In this document: piece by piece, positions 9,280 through 16,564 of the stretch | Layout of the letters: the number at the start of each line of letters is the position of its first letter | Position numbering within the stretch: the stretch's first letter is position 1 | Assembly (NCBI RefSeq): GCF_019968905.1 | Contig: NZ_CP079946.1 | Coordinates: 9,025,356 to 9,089,355, forward strand | DNA: 64,000 bases | Direction: 5' to 3' | DNA from: Corallococcus sp. EGB | GTDB taxonomy: Bacteria > Myxococcota > Myxococcia > Myxococcales > Myxococcaceae | Program-made: the position numbers and the translations under genes | Notes under the pieces: generated by a model | What the model saw: only the letters and a program-made list of their open reading frames with translations | What the model was told of the DNA's origin: nothing | Databases searched by the model: none

Positions 9280-10611
9280 TCAGCCCGCCGCCACCTCGCG
9301 CAGGCTGTCCTCCACGCCCTGCAGCAGCAGGTCCAGGTCCGCGTCCGGGATGGTGAGCGCGGGCGCGATGTAGACGGTGTTGCCCATGGGGCGCAGGTAG
9401 AGGCCGCGGCGGCGGGCGGCCTCGTACACGCGCCAGCCGCTGTCCGCGAAGTAGCCGCCGCCGCCCAGGTCCACCGCGCCCACCATGCCCACCGCGCGCG
9501 GGCGCTCCAGTCCGGGGAGGGTGGCGGCCATGCGCTCGAAGGCGGCCTTCACGCGCGGCGCCTTGCGCTGCACCTGACCCAGCACGTCCTCGTCCCGGTA
9601 CACGGCCAGCACCTCGCGCGCCACGGACGCGCCCAGCGGGTTGCCGCAGTACGAGTGCCCGTAATAGAGCGCCCGGTCCTTCGCCCCCAGGAAGCCCTGG
9701 AAGATGCGCTCGGACGCGAGCGTGGCGGCGAAGGGCATGAGGCCCCCGCTGAGCGCCTTGGCCAGGCACAGGAGGTCCGGCACCACGCCGGCCAGGTCCA
9801 CCGCGAAGCGCGCGCCGGTGCGGCCCAGGCCGGTGAAGACCTCGTCGGCGATGAGGAAGGTGTCCACCGCGCGGGTGGCCGCGCGCACCTCGCGCACGAA
9901 GTCCGGCGACGACATCCACATGCCCGCCGCGCCCTGGATGACGGGCTCCAGGATGACGCCGGCGATGCCGTCCGGATCCGCCGCGAGCGCGGCCTTCAGC
10001 TCCTCCAGGGCGCGCGCGTGGCCTCCGGCTTCCGCGGGGGACGGCACGTGCACCACGTCGAAGAGGAGCGGGCCGAAGACGTCGCGGAACTCATGCACGC
10101 CGCCCACGCTGGTGGAGCCAATGGTCTCGCCGTGGAAGGCGCCGGTCAGGGTGATGAAGCGGGTGCGGCGGGGCCGGCCGTTCTGCGCCCAGTACTGCGC
10201 GGCCATCTTGATGGCCACCTCCACCGCGGTGCTGCCGTTGTCCGAATAGAAGACGCGCGACAGCTTCTGCGCCGAGGGCACGTCCGCCCGGTCCGCGCCC
10301 GGGGCCAGCGCGGTCAGCTCCGCGCCCAGCCGGGCCGCCGGGCCGTGGGTGATGCCCGCGAGCGAGACGTGGGCCAGGCTGCCCAGTTGCTCGGTGAGCG
10401 CGCGGACGAGGCGCGGGTGGCGGTGTCCCAGGGTGGACACCCACCACGAGCCATTGGCGTCCAGGTAGCGCCGTCCGTCCGCGTCATGGAGCCAGACGCC
10501 CTCCGCCCGGACGATGACGAGCGGATCCGTCTTCGCGATGTACGCCTCCATGGCGGTGTAGGGGTGCCAGACATGCTGCTTGTCGAGTCCGACGAGGGTG
10601 GCCCGATCCAC
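9280..10611 (-). CDS. bioA: Adenosylmethionine-8-amino-7-oxononanoate aminotransferase
   Basis: 443-residue class III PLP aminotransferase. It converts 7-keto-8-aminopelargonic acid to 7,8-diaminopelargonic acid with S-adenosylmethionine as amino donor, a cytosolic step of biotin synthesis. Diagnostic blocks: HVWHPYTAME near the N terminus, GSWWVSTLGHRHPRL, SDNGSTAVEVAIKMA, FHGETIGSTSVGG, ILEPVIQGAAGM, IADEVFTGLGRTG, and the PLP lysine in LCLAKALSGGLMP. The start is the GTG at 10611, with AGGAG nine bases upstream. Other bio genes are not in this window, so biotin genes are scattered in this genome. The longer open frame upstream is not coding. Confidence 0.95.
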   Translation of the reverse strand: MDRATLVGLDKQHVWHPYTAMEAYIAKTDPLVIVRAEGVWLHDADGRRYLDANGSWWVSTLGHRHPRLVRALTEQLGSLAHVSLAGITHGPAARLGAELTALAPGADRADVPSAQKLSRVFYSDNGSTAVEVAIKMAAQYWAQNGRPRRTRFITLTGAFHGETIGSTSVGGVHEFRDVFGPLLFDVVHVPSPAEAGGHARALEELKAALAADPDGIAGVILEPVIQGAAGMWMSSPDFVREVRAATRAVDTFLIADEVFTGLGRTGARFAVDLAGVVPDLLCLAKALSGGLMPFAATLASERIFQGFLGAKDRALYYGHSYCGNPLGASVAREVLAVYRDEDVLGQVQRKAPRVKAAFERMAATLPGLERPRAVGMVGAVDLGGGGYFADSGWRVYEAARRRGLYLRPMGNTVYIAPALTIPDADLDLLLQGVEDSLREVAAG

Positions 10612-10890
10612 GGTTGAAGGCTCCTGGGCGCACTGAGGGTGACGCGCCGCATGCCCTTCTGCCCTCCCCGGGGGCGGCCCGCAACGTCGCGGTGCGACAC
10701 GGGAGATGGAGATGAATGGCTGGCCGCACCGCGCCTTATCCACCAGCGGACAGGCGTGGGGAGGGGGACGCTCAGTGGCGTGCGTCCGCTGTGGAGGGGG
10801 GATGGGGAGACGGTGCCGGTGACATGGGGAGCGCTGACATTGCCGTGACAGGGGGGGTGTTAGCCCTGTGTCTGTAAACACGGGAGAGTC

Positions 10891-11688
10891 ATGGCCATCA
10901 TCATCTTCTTCATCAGTCACTGGCTGCTCTGCGTCTTCTTCCAGAGCTTCTTCCAGCACCGTTACGCGGCGCACCGGATGTACAGCATGGGTCCGCGGAC
11001 GGAGAAGGTGATGCACCTGCTCACCTACCTGGTGCAGGGCTCGTCGTACCTGTCGCCGCGCGCCTACGCCATCCTGCACCGCGAGCACCACGCGTACTCG
11101 GACACGGAGAAGGATCCGCACTCGCCGCACTACTTCAAGGACGTGCTGCGGATGATGTGGCACACGAAGGAGCGCTACTCCGGGCTCGTGACGCGGAAGA
11201 TCCAGCCGGAGCCGCGCTTCGACGGTGGCTTCCCGGAGTGGAAGCTGGTGGACGAGACGCTGGGCCAGTCCTGGTGGGCGGTGTTGGGCTGGGTGGCGCT
11301 GTACACGGCGTTCTACGTGACGTTCGCGACGTCGCCCTGGATGTTCCTGCTGTTGCCCATCCACTTCGTGATGGGGCCGGTGCACGGCGCCATCGTGAAC
11401 TGGTGCGGGCACAAGTACGGCTACCGGAACTTCAAGGGCGCCGACAAGTCGCGCAACACGCTGCCGGTGGACGTGCTGTGCATGGGTGAGCTGTTCCAGA
11501 ACAACCACCACAAGTACGGCAGCAGCCCGAACTTCGCGGCGCGCGCCTTCGAAATCGACCCCACGTGGCAGGTGATGCGCGTGCTGTCCAAGCTGGGCGT
11601 CATCCGCATCACCACGCCCCAGCGCGCGGTGTACCCGGAGCCGCGGGAAGTGGCGCGGCAGAGCGGCGCCGGAGCACAGGTGGCCTGA
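10891..11688 (+). CDS. Membrane fatty acid desaturase (acyl-CoA/acyl-lipid delta-9 type)
   Basis: 265-residue integral membrane di-iron desaturase. Three histidine boxes are present: HRYAAH (residues 23-28), HREHH (63-67) and NNHHK late in the protein, with an extra conserved GHKYGYRNF. Several hydrophobic segments flank the boxes. Start ATG follows GGGAGAG closely. The enzyme would introduce a double bond into acyl chains, using electrons from a ferredoxin or cytochrome b5-like partner not found here. Myxobacteria make many unsaturated and branched fatty acids, so a role in membrane fluidity is likely. A terminator follows 25 nt after the stop. Confidence 0.92.
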   Translation: MAIIIFFISHWLLCVFFQSFFQHRYAAHRMYSMGPRTEKVMHLLTYLVQGSSYLSPRAYAILHREHHAYSDTEKDPHSPHYFKDVLRMMWHTKERYSGLVTRKIQPEPRFDGGFPEWKLVDETLGQSWWAVLGWVALYTAFYVTFATSPWMFLLLPIHFVMGPVHGAIVNWCGHKYGYRNFKGADKSRNTLPVDVLCMGELFQNNHHKYGSSPNFAARAFEIDPTWQVMRVLSKLGVIRITTPQRAVYPEPREVARQSGAGAQVA

Positions 11689-11713
11689 CGTAGGATCCAG
11701 ATGTGAAGCAACG

Positions 11714-11746
11714 CGGGGGAGCCGTCCGTCAGGGACTGCTCCCCCG
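11714..11746 (+). terminator. Probable terminator after the desaturase
   Basis: Nine-bp perfect stem CGGGGGAGC (11714-11722) and GCTCCCCCG (11738-11746), with a short inner GTCC/GGAC pairing, then TGGTGTTT. The weak T run makes it a moderate rather than strong intrinsic terminator. Confidence 0.65.
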
Positions 11747-11769
11747 TGGTGTTTCCGGAGAGGACTCCA

Positions 11770-12150
11770 ATGAAGGACACGTTGCCCCAGCCAACAACCA
11801 TGACCCTTGAGGCGACCGGGCCTGAAGAGGCCCAGCGGCTGATCGCAGTGACTGCCCTGGGGATGTGCCGAGCGCTGACGCTGGGCACCCTGTCACCGAC
11901 CTACGCTTGCGAGCGGCTTTTCGGGCCTGCGCTGCTGACCCGCCTCGAAGCGATGGAGGTACACCCCGAACTCCGTCACGCCATCCATCTGGCGACGGAG
12001 TTGGGAGATGTGGCCCGGCTGGCACCGGAAGCCCTGTCCGGCTCCATCGCGGAGATTGAGGGAAAACTCCATCAGGTGCTCGCGAGCCTTCCTCCTCCGT
12101 CGAGTGATGCCGCGAAGTGGCTCGTGAAGCCCTCTGTGCAGGGCACGTGA
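11770..12150 (+). CDS. Small hypothetical protein (DUF3969-like?)
   Basis: 126-residue protein with no signal peptide. The ATG at 11770 is preceded by GGAGAGG, which decides the start over an in-frame upstream GTG. It is mostly helical, with LIAVTALGMCRALTLGTLSP followed by YACERLFGPALLTRLEAM. That pattern loosely resembles the DUF3969 family, for which no function is known, but the match is from memory and weak. Its stop is 8 bp from the stop of the convergent QorB-like gene. The terminator at 11714-11746 separates it from the desaturase. Confidence 0.7.
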   Translation: MKDTLPQPTTMTLEATGPEEAQRLIAVTALGMCRALTLGTLSPTYACERLFGPALLTRLEAMEVHPELRHAIHLATELGDVARLAPEALSGSIAEIEGKLHQVLASLPPPSSDAAKWLVKPSVQGT

Positions 12151-12158
12151 GTGCGACG

Positions 12159-13016
12159 TCACGCCTGCTTGAGCATGGCGGACAGTTCCTCGGCCAGGGT
12201 CTTGGTAGGGCGGCCGATGAGTCGGCTGAGCGTGCGGCTGGTATCGTTGAGGTCGCCCCGGGCGATTCCCTCGTCCGAGTTCGCCAGCACGTCCGCGTAG
12301 CCCTTGGGCAGGCCTGCCTGCTGGAGCGCGGCGGCGAAGTCAGCGGGTGGCAGGTCCTGGTAGGTCACGGTCCTGCCGGACTGGCGGGACAGTTCCGCTG
12401 TGTACTCCGCCAGCGTGAAGCCCGTGTCGCCCGCGAGTTCGTACACCTGGTCCTCATGGCCCGTGCCGGTGAGCACCGCGACGGCGGCGTCCGCGTAGTC
12501 CTGGCGGGTGGCGGGAGCGACGCGGCCGTCCTTCGCGCAGCCTCGGAGCACGCCCTGCGCCAGCGTGCGCTTCGCGGCCTCCGTGTAGTTCTCCAGGTAC
12601 CAGCTGTGGCGCAGGAGCACGAACGGAAGCCCTGACGCGCGGATGGCCTTCTCCGTGTCCAGGTGCTCCCCCGCCAGCAGCATCCGCGACGTGTCCGCGT
12701 GCAGGATGCTCGTGTAGGCCAGCAGCTTCACGCCGGCCCGCTTCGCCGCGTCCACCACGGTCCGGTGCTGCTTGCGGCGTTGGCCCACCTCGCTGGAGGA
12801 GATGAGCAGCACCGTGTCTCCTTGCGAGAACACGCCGTCCCAGGTGTCCGGGTGGCCGTAGTCCGCCTGGCGCACTTGGATGCCGCGCGCGGCCCAATCC
12901 CCTGCCTTGTCCGGATTGCGCGCCACGACCGCGACCTGGTTCACAGGGACCTTCTTCAACAGGCCCTCGATGACGAAACGGCCCAGTCTTCCCGTTGCTC
13001 CTGTGACGACGATCAT
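12159..13016 (-). CDS. NAD(P)H:quinone reductase, QorB-like (atypical SDR), copy 1
   Basis: 285-residue NmrA/QorB-type atypical short-chain reductase. The N-terminal Rossmann motif is TGATGRLGRFVIEGLL. SSSEVGQRRKQH, LAYTSILHADTS, YELAGDTGFTL and the C-terminal SRTLSRLIGRPTKTLAE line up along their length with E. coli QorB (YtfG). It is expected to reduce quinones with NADPH. It is the downstream member of a tandem pair on the minus strand, 49 bp after copy 2 and about 60% similar to it by eye. The pair is divergent from an HxlR regulator, as ytfG is next to ytfH in E. coli, so induction by quinones is likely. Confidence 0.88.
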   Translation of the reverse strand: MIVVTGATGRLGRFVIEGLLKKVPVNQVAVVARNPDKAGDWAARGIQVRQADYGHPDTWDGVFSQGDTVLLISSSEVGQRRKQHRTVVDAAKRAGVKLLAYTSILHADTSRMLLAGEHLDTEKAIRASGLPFVLLRHSWYLENYTEAAKRTLAQGVLRGCAKDGRVAPATRQDYADAAVAVLTGTGHEDQVYELAGDTGFTLAEYTAELSRQSGRTVTYQDLPPADFAAALQQAGLPKGYADVLANSDEGIARGDLNDTSRTLSRLIGRPTKTLAEELSAMLKQA

Positions 13017-13065
13017 CGCGTCCTCCCACCCTGAGTGAGCCAGGGCGGGAGGAGAGGATCCGCAA

Positions 13066-13923
13066 TCATCCCTGCTTCAGCGCCGCGCCAATCGCGTTCC
13101 CGAACGGCGCCGTGGGCCGGCCAATCAGACGGCTCAGCGTGCGGCTCGTGTCGTTCAGCTCCCCGCGCGACAGGCCCACGTCCGCGTCCGCCAGCGTGTC
13201 CGCGAAGGGCTTGGGCACGCCCACCTGCTGCAGCGCCGCGGAGTACTCCGCCGCCGGTAGGTCCACGTACTTCACCGGCTTGCCGGACTGCCGCGACAGC
13301 TCCGCCACGTACTCCGGCAGCGTGAAGCCCGCGTCACCCGCCAGCTCGTACACCTGGTTCTCGTGGCCCGCGCCCGTCAGCACCGCCACCGCCGCGTCCG
13401 CGTACTCCTCGCGCGTCGCCGTCGCCACCCGGCCGTCCTTCGCGCTGCCCTGCACCACCCCGTACTGGAGCGCCGGCGCGATGTGCTCCGTGTAGTTCTC
13501 CACGTACCAGCCGTTGCGCAGGAACACGTACGGGATGCCCGACGCGCGGATGGCCTCCTCCGTCGCCTTGTGCTCCCCCGCCAGCGACAGGCCGCTCGTG
13601 TCCGCGCGCAGGATGCTCGTGTAGGCCAGCAGCTTCACGCCCGCCTTCTTCGCCGCCTCGATCACCGCCTTGTGCTGCGGGAAGCGCTTGCCCACCTCGT
13701 TCGCGGAGATGAGCAGCACCGAGTCCCCCTTCCCGAACACCCCGTTCAGCGTCTCCGGGTGGTCGTAGTCCACCTGGCGCACCTGCACCCCACGCGCCGC
13801 CCAGTCCTTCGCCTTCTCCGGGTTGCGCACCGCCACCGCCACCTGGCTCGCCGGCACCTTCTTCAGCAGCCCCTCGACGACGAACCGGCCCAGCTTCCCC
13901 GTGGCTCCCGTGACAATGAACAT
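13066..13923 (-). CDS. NAD(P)H:quinone reductase, QorB-like, copy 2
   Basis: 285-residue paralogue of the adjacent reductase, with the same length and motif order: TGATGKLGRFVVEGLL, ISANEVGKRFPQH, LAYTSILRADTSG, ENYTEHIAPAL, YELAGDAGFTLPEY and SRTLSRLIGRPTAPFG. The equal lengths and colinearity indicate a tandem duplication. Differences include ISANEVG for ISSSEVG in the loop over the nicotinamide, so the copies may differ in substrate. This is the promoter-proximal gene; a probable promoter and a dyad operator lie directly upstream between it and the divergent HxlR regulator. Confidence 0.88.
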   Translation of the reverse strand: MFIVTGATGKLGRFVVEGLLKKVPASQVAVAVRNPEKAKDWAARGVQVRQVDYDHPETLNGVFGKGDSVLLISANEVGKRFPQHKAVIEAAKKAGVKLLAYTSILRADTSGLSLAGEHKATEEAIRASGIPYVFLRNGWYVENYTEHIAPALQYGVVQGSAKDGRVATATREEYADAAVAVLTGAGHENQVYELAGDAGFTLPEYVAELSRQSGKPVKYVDLPAAEYSAALQQVGVPKPFADTLADADVGLSRGELNDTSRTLSRLIGRPTAPFGNAIGAALKQG

Positions 13924-13974
13924 GGCTCCGCCCTTTCCTTCCCGCGCCCCAGGCGCGAAATCGAACTGGCACTT

Positions 13975-14004
13975 ACCCTAACGGGGGTACTCACTTTCCG
14001 TAAG
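13975..14004 (-). promoter_or_regulatory. Probable promoter of the tandem qorB-like genes
   Basis: On the minus strand, CTTACG (13999-14004) and TAGGGT (13975-13980) are separated by 18 bp, a sigma-70-like arrangement 52 bp before the start of QorB-like copy 2. The operator dyad at 13986-14012 covers the spacer and the -35 box, which would allow direct repression. Confidence 0.45.
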
Positions 14005-14012
14005 TACGTACC
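13986..14012. promoter_or_regulatory. Candidate HxlR-family operator (inverted repeat)
   Basis: Imperfect dyad GGTACTCACTT (13986-13996), spacer TCCGT, AAGTACGTACC (14002-14012), with nine of eleven positions complementary. Outside it a second pair, ACTTACC (13971-13977) and GGTAAGT (14017-14023), shares the same centre roughly. HxlR regulators bind such dyads as winged-helix dimers. The site lies between the divergent qorB-like and regulator genes. Confidence 0.6.
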
Positions 14013-14031
14013 TCATGGTAAGTATCACGTC

Positions 14032-14442
14032 ATGAAGACACGCAAGGGCAGTCCACTGCTGGAGAAGGTGAAGCAGCGCGGGGACCTGTACGCGGCGGCG
14101 TGTCCCTCGCGCGGTGTCCTGGAGCACGTCACCAGCCAGTGGGGCGTGCTGGTGCTCGTCGCGCTCAAGGAGGAGGGCACCCACCGCTTCAGCGAGCTGC
14201 GCCGCAAGGTGGGCGGGGTGAGCGAGAAGATGCTCGCCCAGACGCTCCAGTCCCTGGAGCAGGACGGCTTCGTGCACCGGGAGGCCCACCCCGTGATTCC
14301 TCCCCACGTGGACTACAGCCTCACGCCCCTGGGCGAGGAGGTCGCCGTCCACGTGGAGGCGCTGACCACCTGGATCGAGGACAACGTGGCCCGGGTGATG
14401 TCCGCCCGCACCAAGGCCCCACCTCGCAAGAAAGCCTCCTGA
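14032..14442 (+). CDS. HxlR family transcriptional regulator (QorR/YtfH-like)
   Basis: 136-residue MarR-like winged-helix repressor of the HxlR family. Cys24 in AAACPSRGVLEHVTSQWG occupies the place of the single redox-sensing Cys of QorR, YodB and related regulators. RFSELRRKVGGVSEKMLAQT is the recognition helix region and PHVDYSLTPLGEE the wing. The regulator is divergent from two quinone-reductase genes, with a candidate operator between them. By family knowledge, quinones or diamide would modify Cys24 and release repression of the reductases and probably of the regulator itself. The tail KAPPRKKAS is basic. The start is the ATG right after GTATCACGTC; no strong ribosome binding site is visible. 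Confidence 0.92.
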   Translation: MKTRKGSPLLEKVKQRGDLYAAACPSRGVLEHVTSQWGVLVLVALKEEGTHRFSELRRKVGGVSEKMLAQTLQSLEQDGFVHREAHPVIPPHVDYSLTPLGEEVAVHVEALTTWIEDNVARVMSARTKAPPRKKAS

Positions 14443-14536
14443 GAGCCCCCCGGGCGGCCCCGGGCCTCCCTGCCCGGATGCCCTCCAACAGGACGAACGG
14501 GAGCGAAGGAGACAGGCCCGCGTTAAGACTGCTCCC

Positions 14537-15724
14537 GTGCCCGCCGACACCCCTCTGAAGGTCCGCATTCTCGATGCCATCCGCGATGTCCCGGCCGCCC
14601 AATGGGATGCCCTGGTCACCGACGGCGCGCCCCCCTTCGTGCGCCATGCGTGGCTGTCCGCCATGGAGGAGAGCGGCAGCGCCACCGAGGACACCGGCTG
14701 GGCCCCGCACCACCTGACGCTGTGGCGCGGGAAGAAGCTCGTCGCCGCCGCGCCCGCGTACCTCAAGTTCCACAGCATGGGCGAGTACATCTACGACTTC
14801 GGCTGGGCCAACGCCGCCGCCCAGCTGGGCGTGGAGTACTACCCGAAGCTGCTCGTGGGCGGCCCCCTGTCTCCCGCCACCGTGCCGCGCTTCCTCACCG
14901 CCCCCGGCGAGGACGCCGCGAAGCTGCGCCGCGCGCTCCTGGAGGCCGCCGTCCAGACAGCCCAGGAGCAGGACTGCTCCGGCGTGCACGTGCTCTACCC
15001 CACGGACGAGGAGGCGGACTTCCTGGAGGAGGCCGGGCTCGCGCGCCGCATCACGCTCCAGTTCCATTGGAAGAACCCGGGCTACCAGCGCTACGACGAC
15101 TACCTGGCCCGCTTCGACTCCAAGCGCCGCAACCAGCTCAAGCGCGAGCGCGGCGCCGCGGCCACCCAGGGCATCCAGCTGCGCACCGTGCGCGGCGCGG
15201 ACCTGACGCAAGAGCACGCCCGGCGCGCGTACACCTTCTACACGTCCACCTGCGAGCGCCATGCCTGGGGCCAGGTGCAGCTCACCCCGGGCTTCTTCGA
15301 GCGTGTCTTCCGCGACCTGCCTGACACCGTGGAGATGGTGGAGGCGGTGAGGGACGGGGAGGTCATCGCCGGGGCCTTCAACCTGGCCACGCCAGAGCGG
15401 CTCTACGGCCGCTACTGGGGCTGCACGGAGGAGCACCCCTTCCTGCACTTCAACGTCTGCCTGTATCACTCCGTGGACGACTGCATCCGCGCGGGCCGCA
15501 AGGTGTTCGAGCCCGGCGCGGGCGGCGAGCACAAGGTGTCTCGCGGCTTCGAGCCCACCGCCGTGCACAGCGCTCACCTGATTTTCGACAAGCGCCTGGA
15601 CAAGGCCGTCCGGAGCTTCCTGCGCATGGAGCACGCGCGGCTGGCACCCGCGGTGGAAGAGGCGGAGCGCATCTGCGGCCTCAAGCCGTGGGGTGCGGCC
15701 TCTCCCGGGTCCACCGGCACCTGA
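14537..15724 (+). CDS. FemAB-like / GNAT peptidogalycan biosynthesis protein
   Basis: 395-residue protein of the FemAB_like (PF04339, COG3146) type. The N-terminal half has PFVRHAWLSAMEESGSA, GWAPHHLTLWRGKKLVAAAP and GEYIYDFGWANA. The C-terminal half has FDSKRRNQLKRERGA, FYTSTCERHAW and an acyltransferase fold ending FNVCLYHSVDDCI and FEPGAGGEHKVSRGF. These are two tandem GNAT-like lobes, expected to transfer an amino acid or acyl group from tRNA or CoA. The true substrate of the family is not established. A TTAAGACT box lies 5-12 bp before the GTG start and there is no ribosome binding site, so the message may be leaderless. Confidence 0.87.
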   Translation: MPADTPLKVRILDAIRDVPAAQWDALVTDGAPPFVRHAWLSAMEESGSATEDTGWAPHHLTLWRGKKLVAAAPAYLKFHSMGEYIYDFGWANAAAQLGVEYYPKLLVGGPLSPATVPRFLTAPGEDAAKLRRALLEAAVQTAQEQDCSGVHVLYPTDEEADFLEEAGLARRITLQFHWKNPGYQRYDDYLARFDSKRRNQLKRERGAAATQGIQLRTVRGADLTQEHARRAYTFYTSTCERHAWGQVQLTPGFFERVFRDLPDTVEMVEAVRDGEVIAGAFNLATPERLYGRYWGCTEEHPFLHFNVCLYHSVDDCIRAGRKVFEPGAGGEHKVSRGFEPTAVHSAHLIFDKRLDKAVRSFLRMEHARLAPAVEEAERICGLKPWGAASPGSTGT

Positions 15725-15783
15725 AAAACCTGAACGTCTGTCCGCCAGCCCACCGGCCGGAGCGCATCGGGGCTCGGTTGAAG

Positions 15784-15811
15784 TTGTGAAATCGGGGTGA
15801 ACCTCTAGAGT
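15784..15811 (+). promoter_or_regulatory. Promoter of the SUFU-domain gene
   Basis: TTGTGA (15784-15789) and TAGAGT (15806-15811) are separated by 16 bp. The -10 ends 8 bp before the ATG at 15820 and no ribosome binding site is present, so transcription should start at or next to the start codon (leaderless). Confidence 0.6.
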
Positions 15812-15819
15812 CCGCCCCC

Positions 15820-16515
15820 ATGAAAGTCCCGGAGACCGACGAAGACTTCATCCAGTGGTACGAAGACTGCTGGGCTGACCGCGACGAGGTGGAGTACCCC
15901 AAGCTGTTCGGTGCCATCCGCGAGGAAGTGGACCTCCTCGAGGGCACCGGCGTGCTGGAGGGGTGGCTGGAGAGCGAGCTGGCCCAGGGCCAGGAGCTGG
16001 ACCCCAACTGGCTGCCCATGGGCGTGCGCGTGGCGCCTCCCAGTGAGCAGTACCCGTACTGGACCTACGTGACGAGCGGCCTGTCCAACCCCTTCACGGT
16101 GGTCCCAGGGCAGGACCTGGCGGACGACGCCCCCAGCGGCCTGGGCTACGAGATGGTCATCCACACGCCCGAGGAGGAGCGCTGGCCCGTGCTGCGCCTC
16201 CTGGACATGATGGCCTACAACCTCGTGTGCGCGCGGCTGTTCGCCATGGGGCACCGCTACCCGGTGGACGGCACGCTCACCGGCGGTGACACCAAGCTCG
16301 CGGGCTTCGTGTTCGTGAAGGACGCCAACCGCCCCAGCCACTTCACCCTGCCCAGCGGCCAGGTGGAGCTGCTCACGCTGGTGGGCGTGACGAAGAACGA
16401 GATGGCCTTCGCGCGCTCCAACGGCATGGACAGCCTGATGAAGAAGCTGGCCGACCCCGCGAACCCGAGCACCGCGTACATCACGCGGCCGGAGCGCGAC
16501 GAGGTGAAGCTGTAG
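15820..16515 (+). CDS. Suppressor-of-fused (SUFU) domain protein
   Basis: 231-residue acidic cytosolic protein with a bacterial SUFU domain over most of its length. The core has YPYWTYVTSGLSNPF, the block GYEMVIHTPEEERWPVLRLLDMMAYNLV, and the later FVFVKDANRPSHFTLPSGQVELLTLVGVT. The function of the bacterial domain is poorly known; many members act as immunity proteins in polymorphic toxin systems, while others stand alone. No toxin gene lies next to it here. A leaderless promoter precedes the gene. It converges on a hybrid histidine kinase, with a 12-bp GC-rich hairpin at the junction. Confidence 0.88.
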   Translation: MKVPETDEDFIQWYEDCWADRDEVEYPKLFGAIREEVDLLEGTGVLEGWLESELAQGQELDPNWLPMGVRVAPPSEQYPYWTYVTSGLSNPFTVVPGQDLADDAPSGLGYEMVIHTPEEERWPVLRLLDMMAYNLVCARLFAMGHRYPVDGTLTGGDTKLAGFVFVKDANRPSHFTLPSGQVELLTLVGVTKNEMAFARSNGMDSLMKKLADPANPSTAYITRPERDEVKL

Positions 16516-16524
16516 TGCCCCCGG

Positions 16525-16564
16525 CTCGCCGCCGCGTCAGCCGGTACCGGTGCGCGGCGGCGAG
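16525..16564. terminator. GC-rich hairpin at convergent SUFU/kinase gene ends
   Basis: Perfect 12-bp arms CTCGCCGCCGCG (16525-16536) and CGCGGCGGCGAG (16553-16564). The 16-nt loop contains the palindrome CCGGTACCGG. It covers the last codons of the kinase gene and lies 10 bp after the SUFU stop. There is no U tract, so a bidirectional pause or Rho-dependent end is more likely than classic termination. Confidence 0.45.

Noticed and set aside
7703-9919. A 738-codon open frame on the minus strand that reaches well into the bioA region
   Set aside because: Only the part from GTG 9151 has FAD-oxidase motifs and a ribosome binding site; the upstream part is an out-of-frame shadow of bioA, Gly/Arg/Pro-rich and typical of GC-rich antisense frames.
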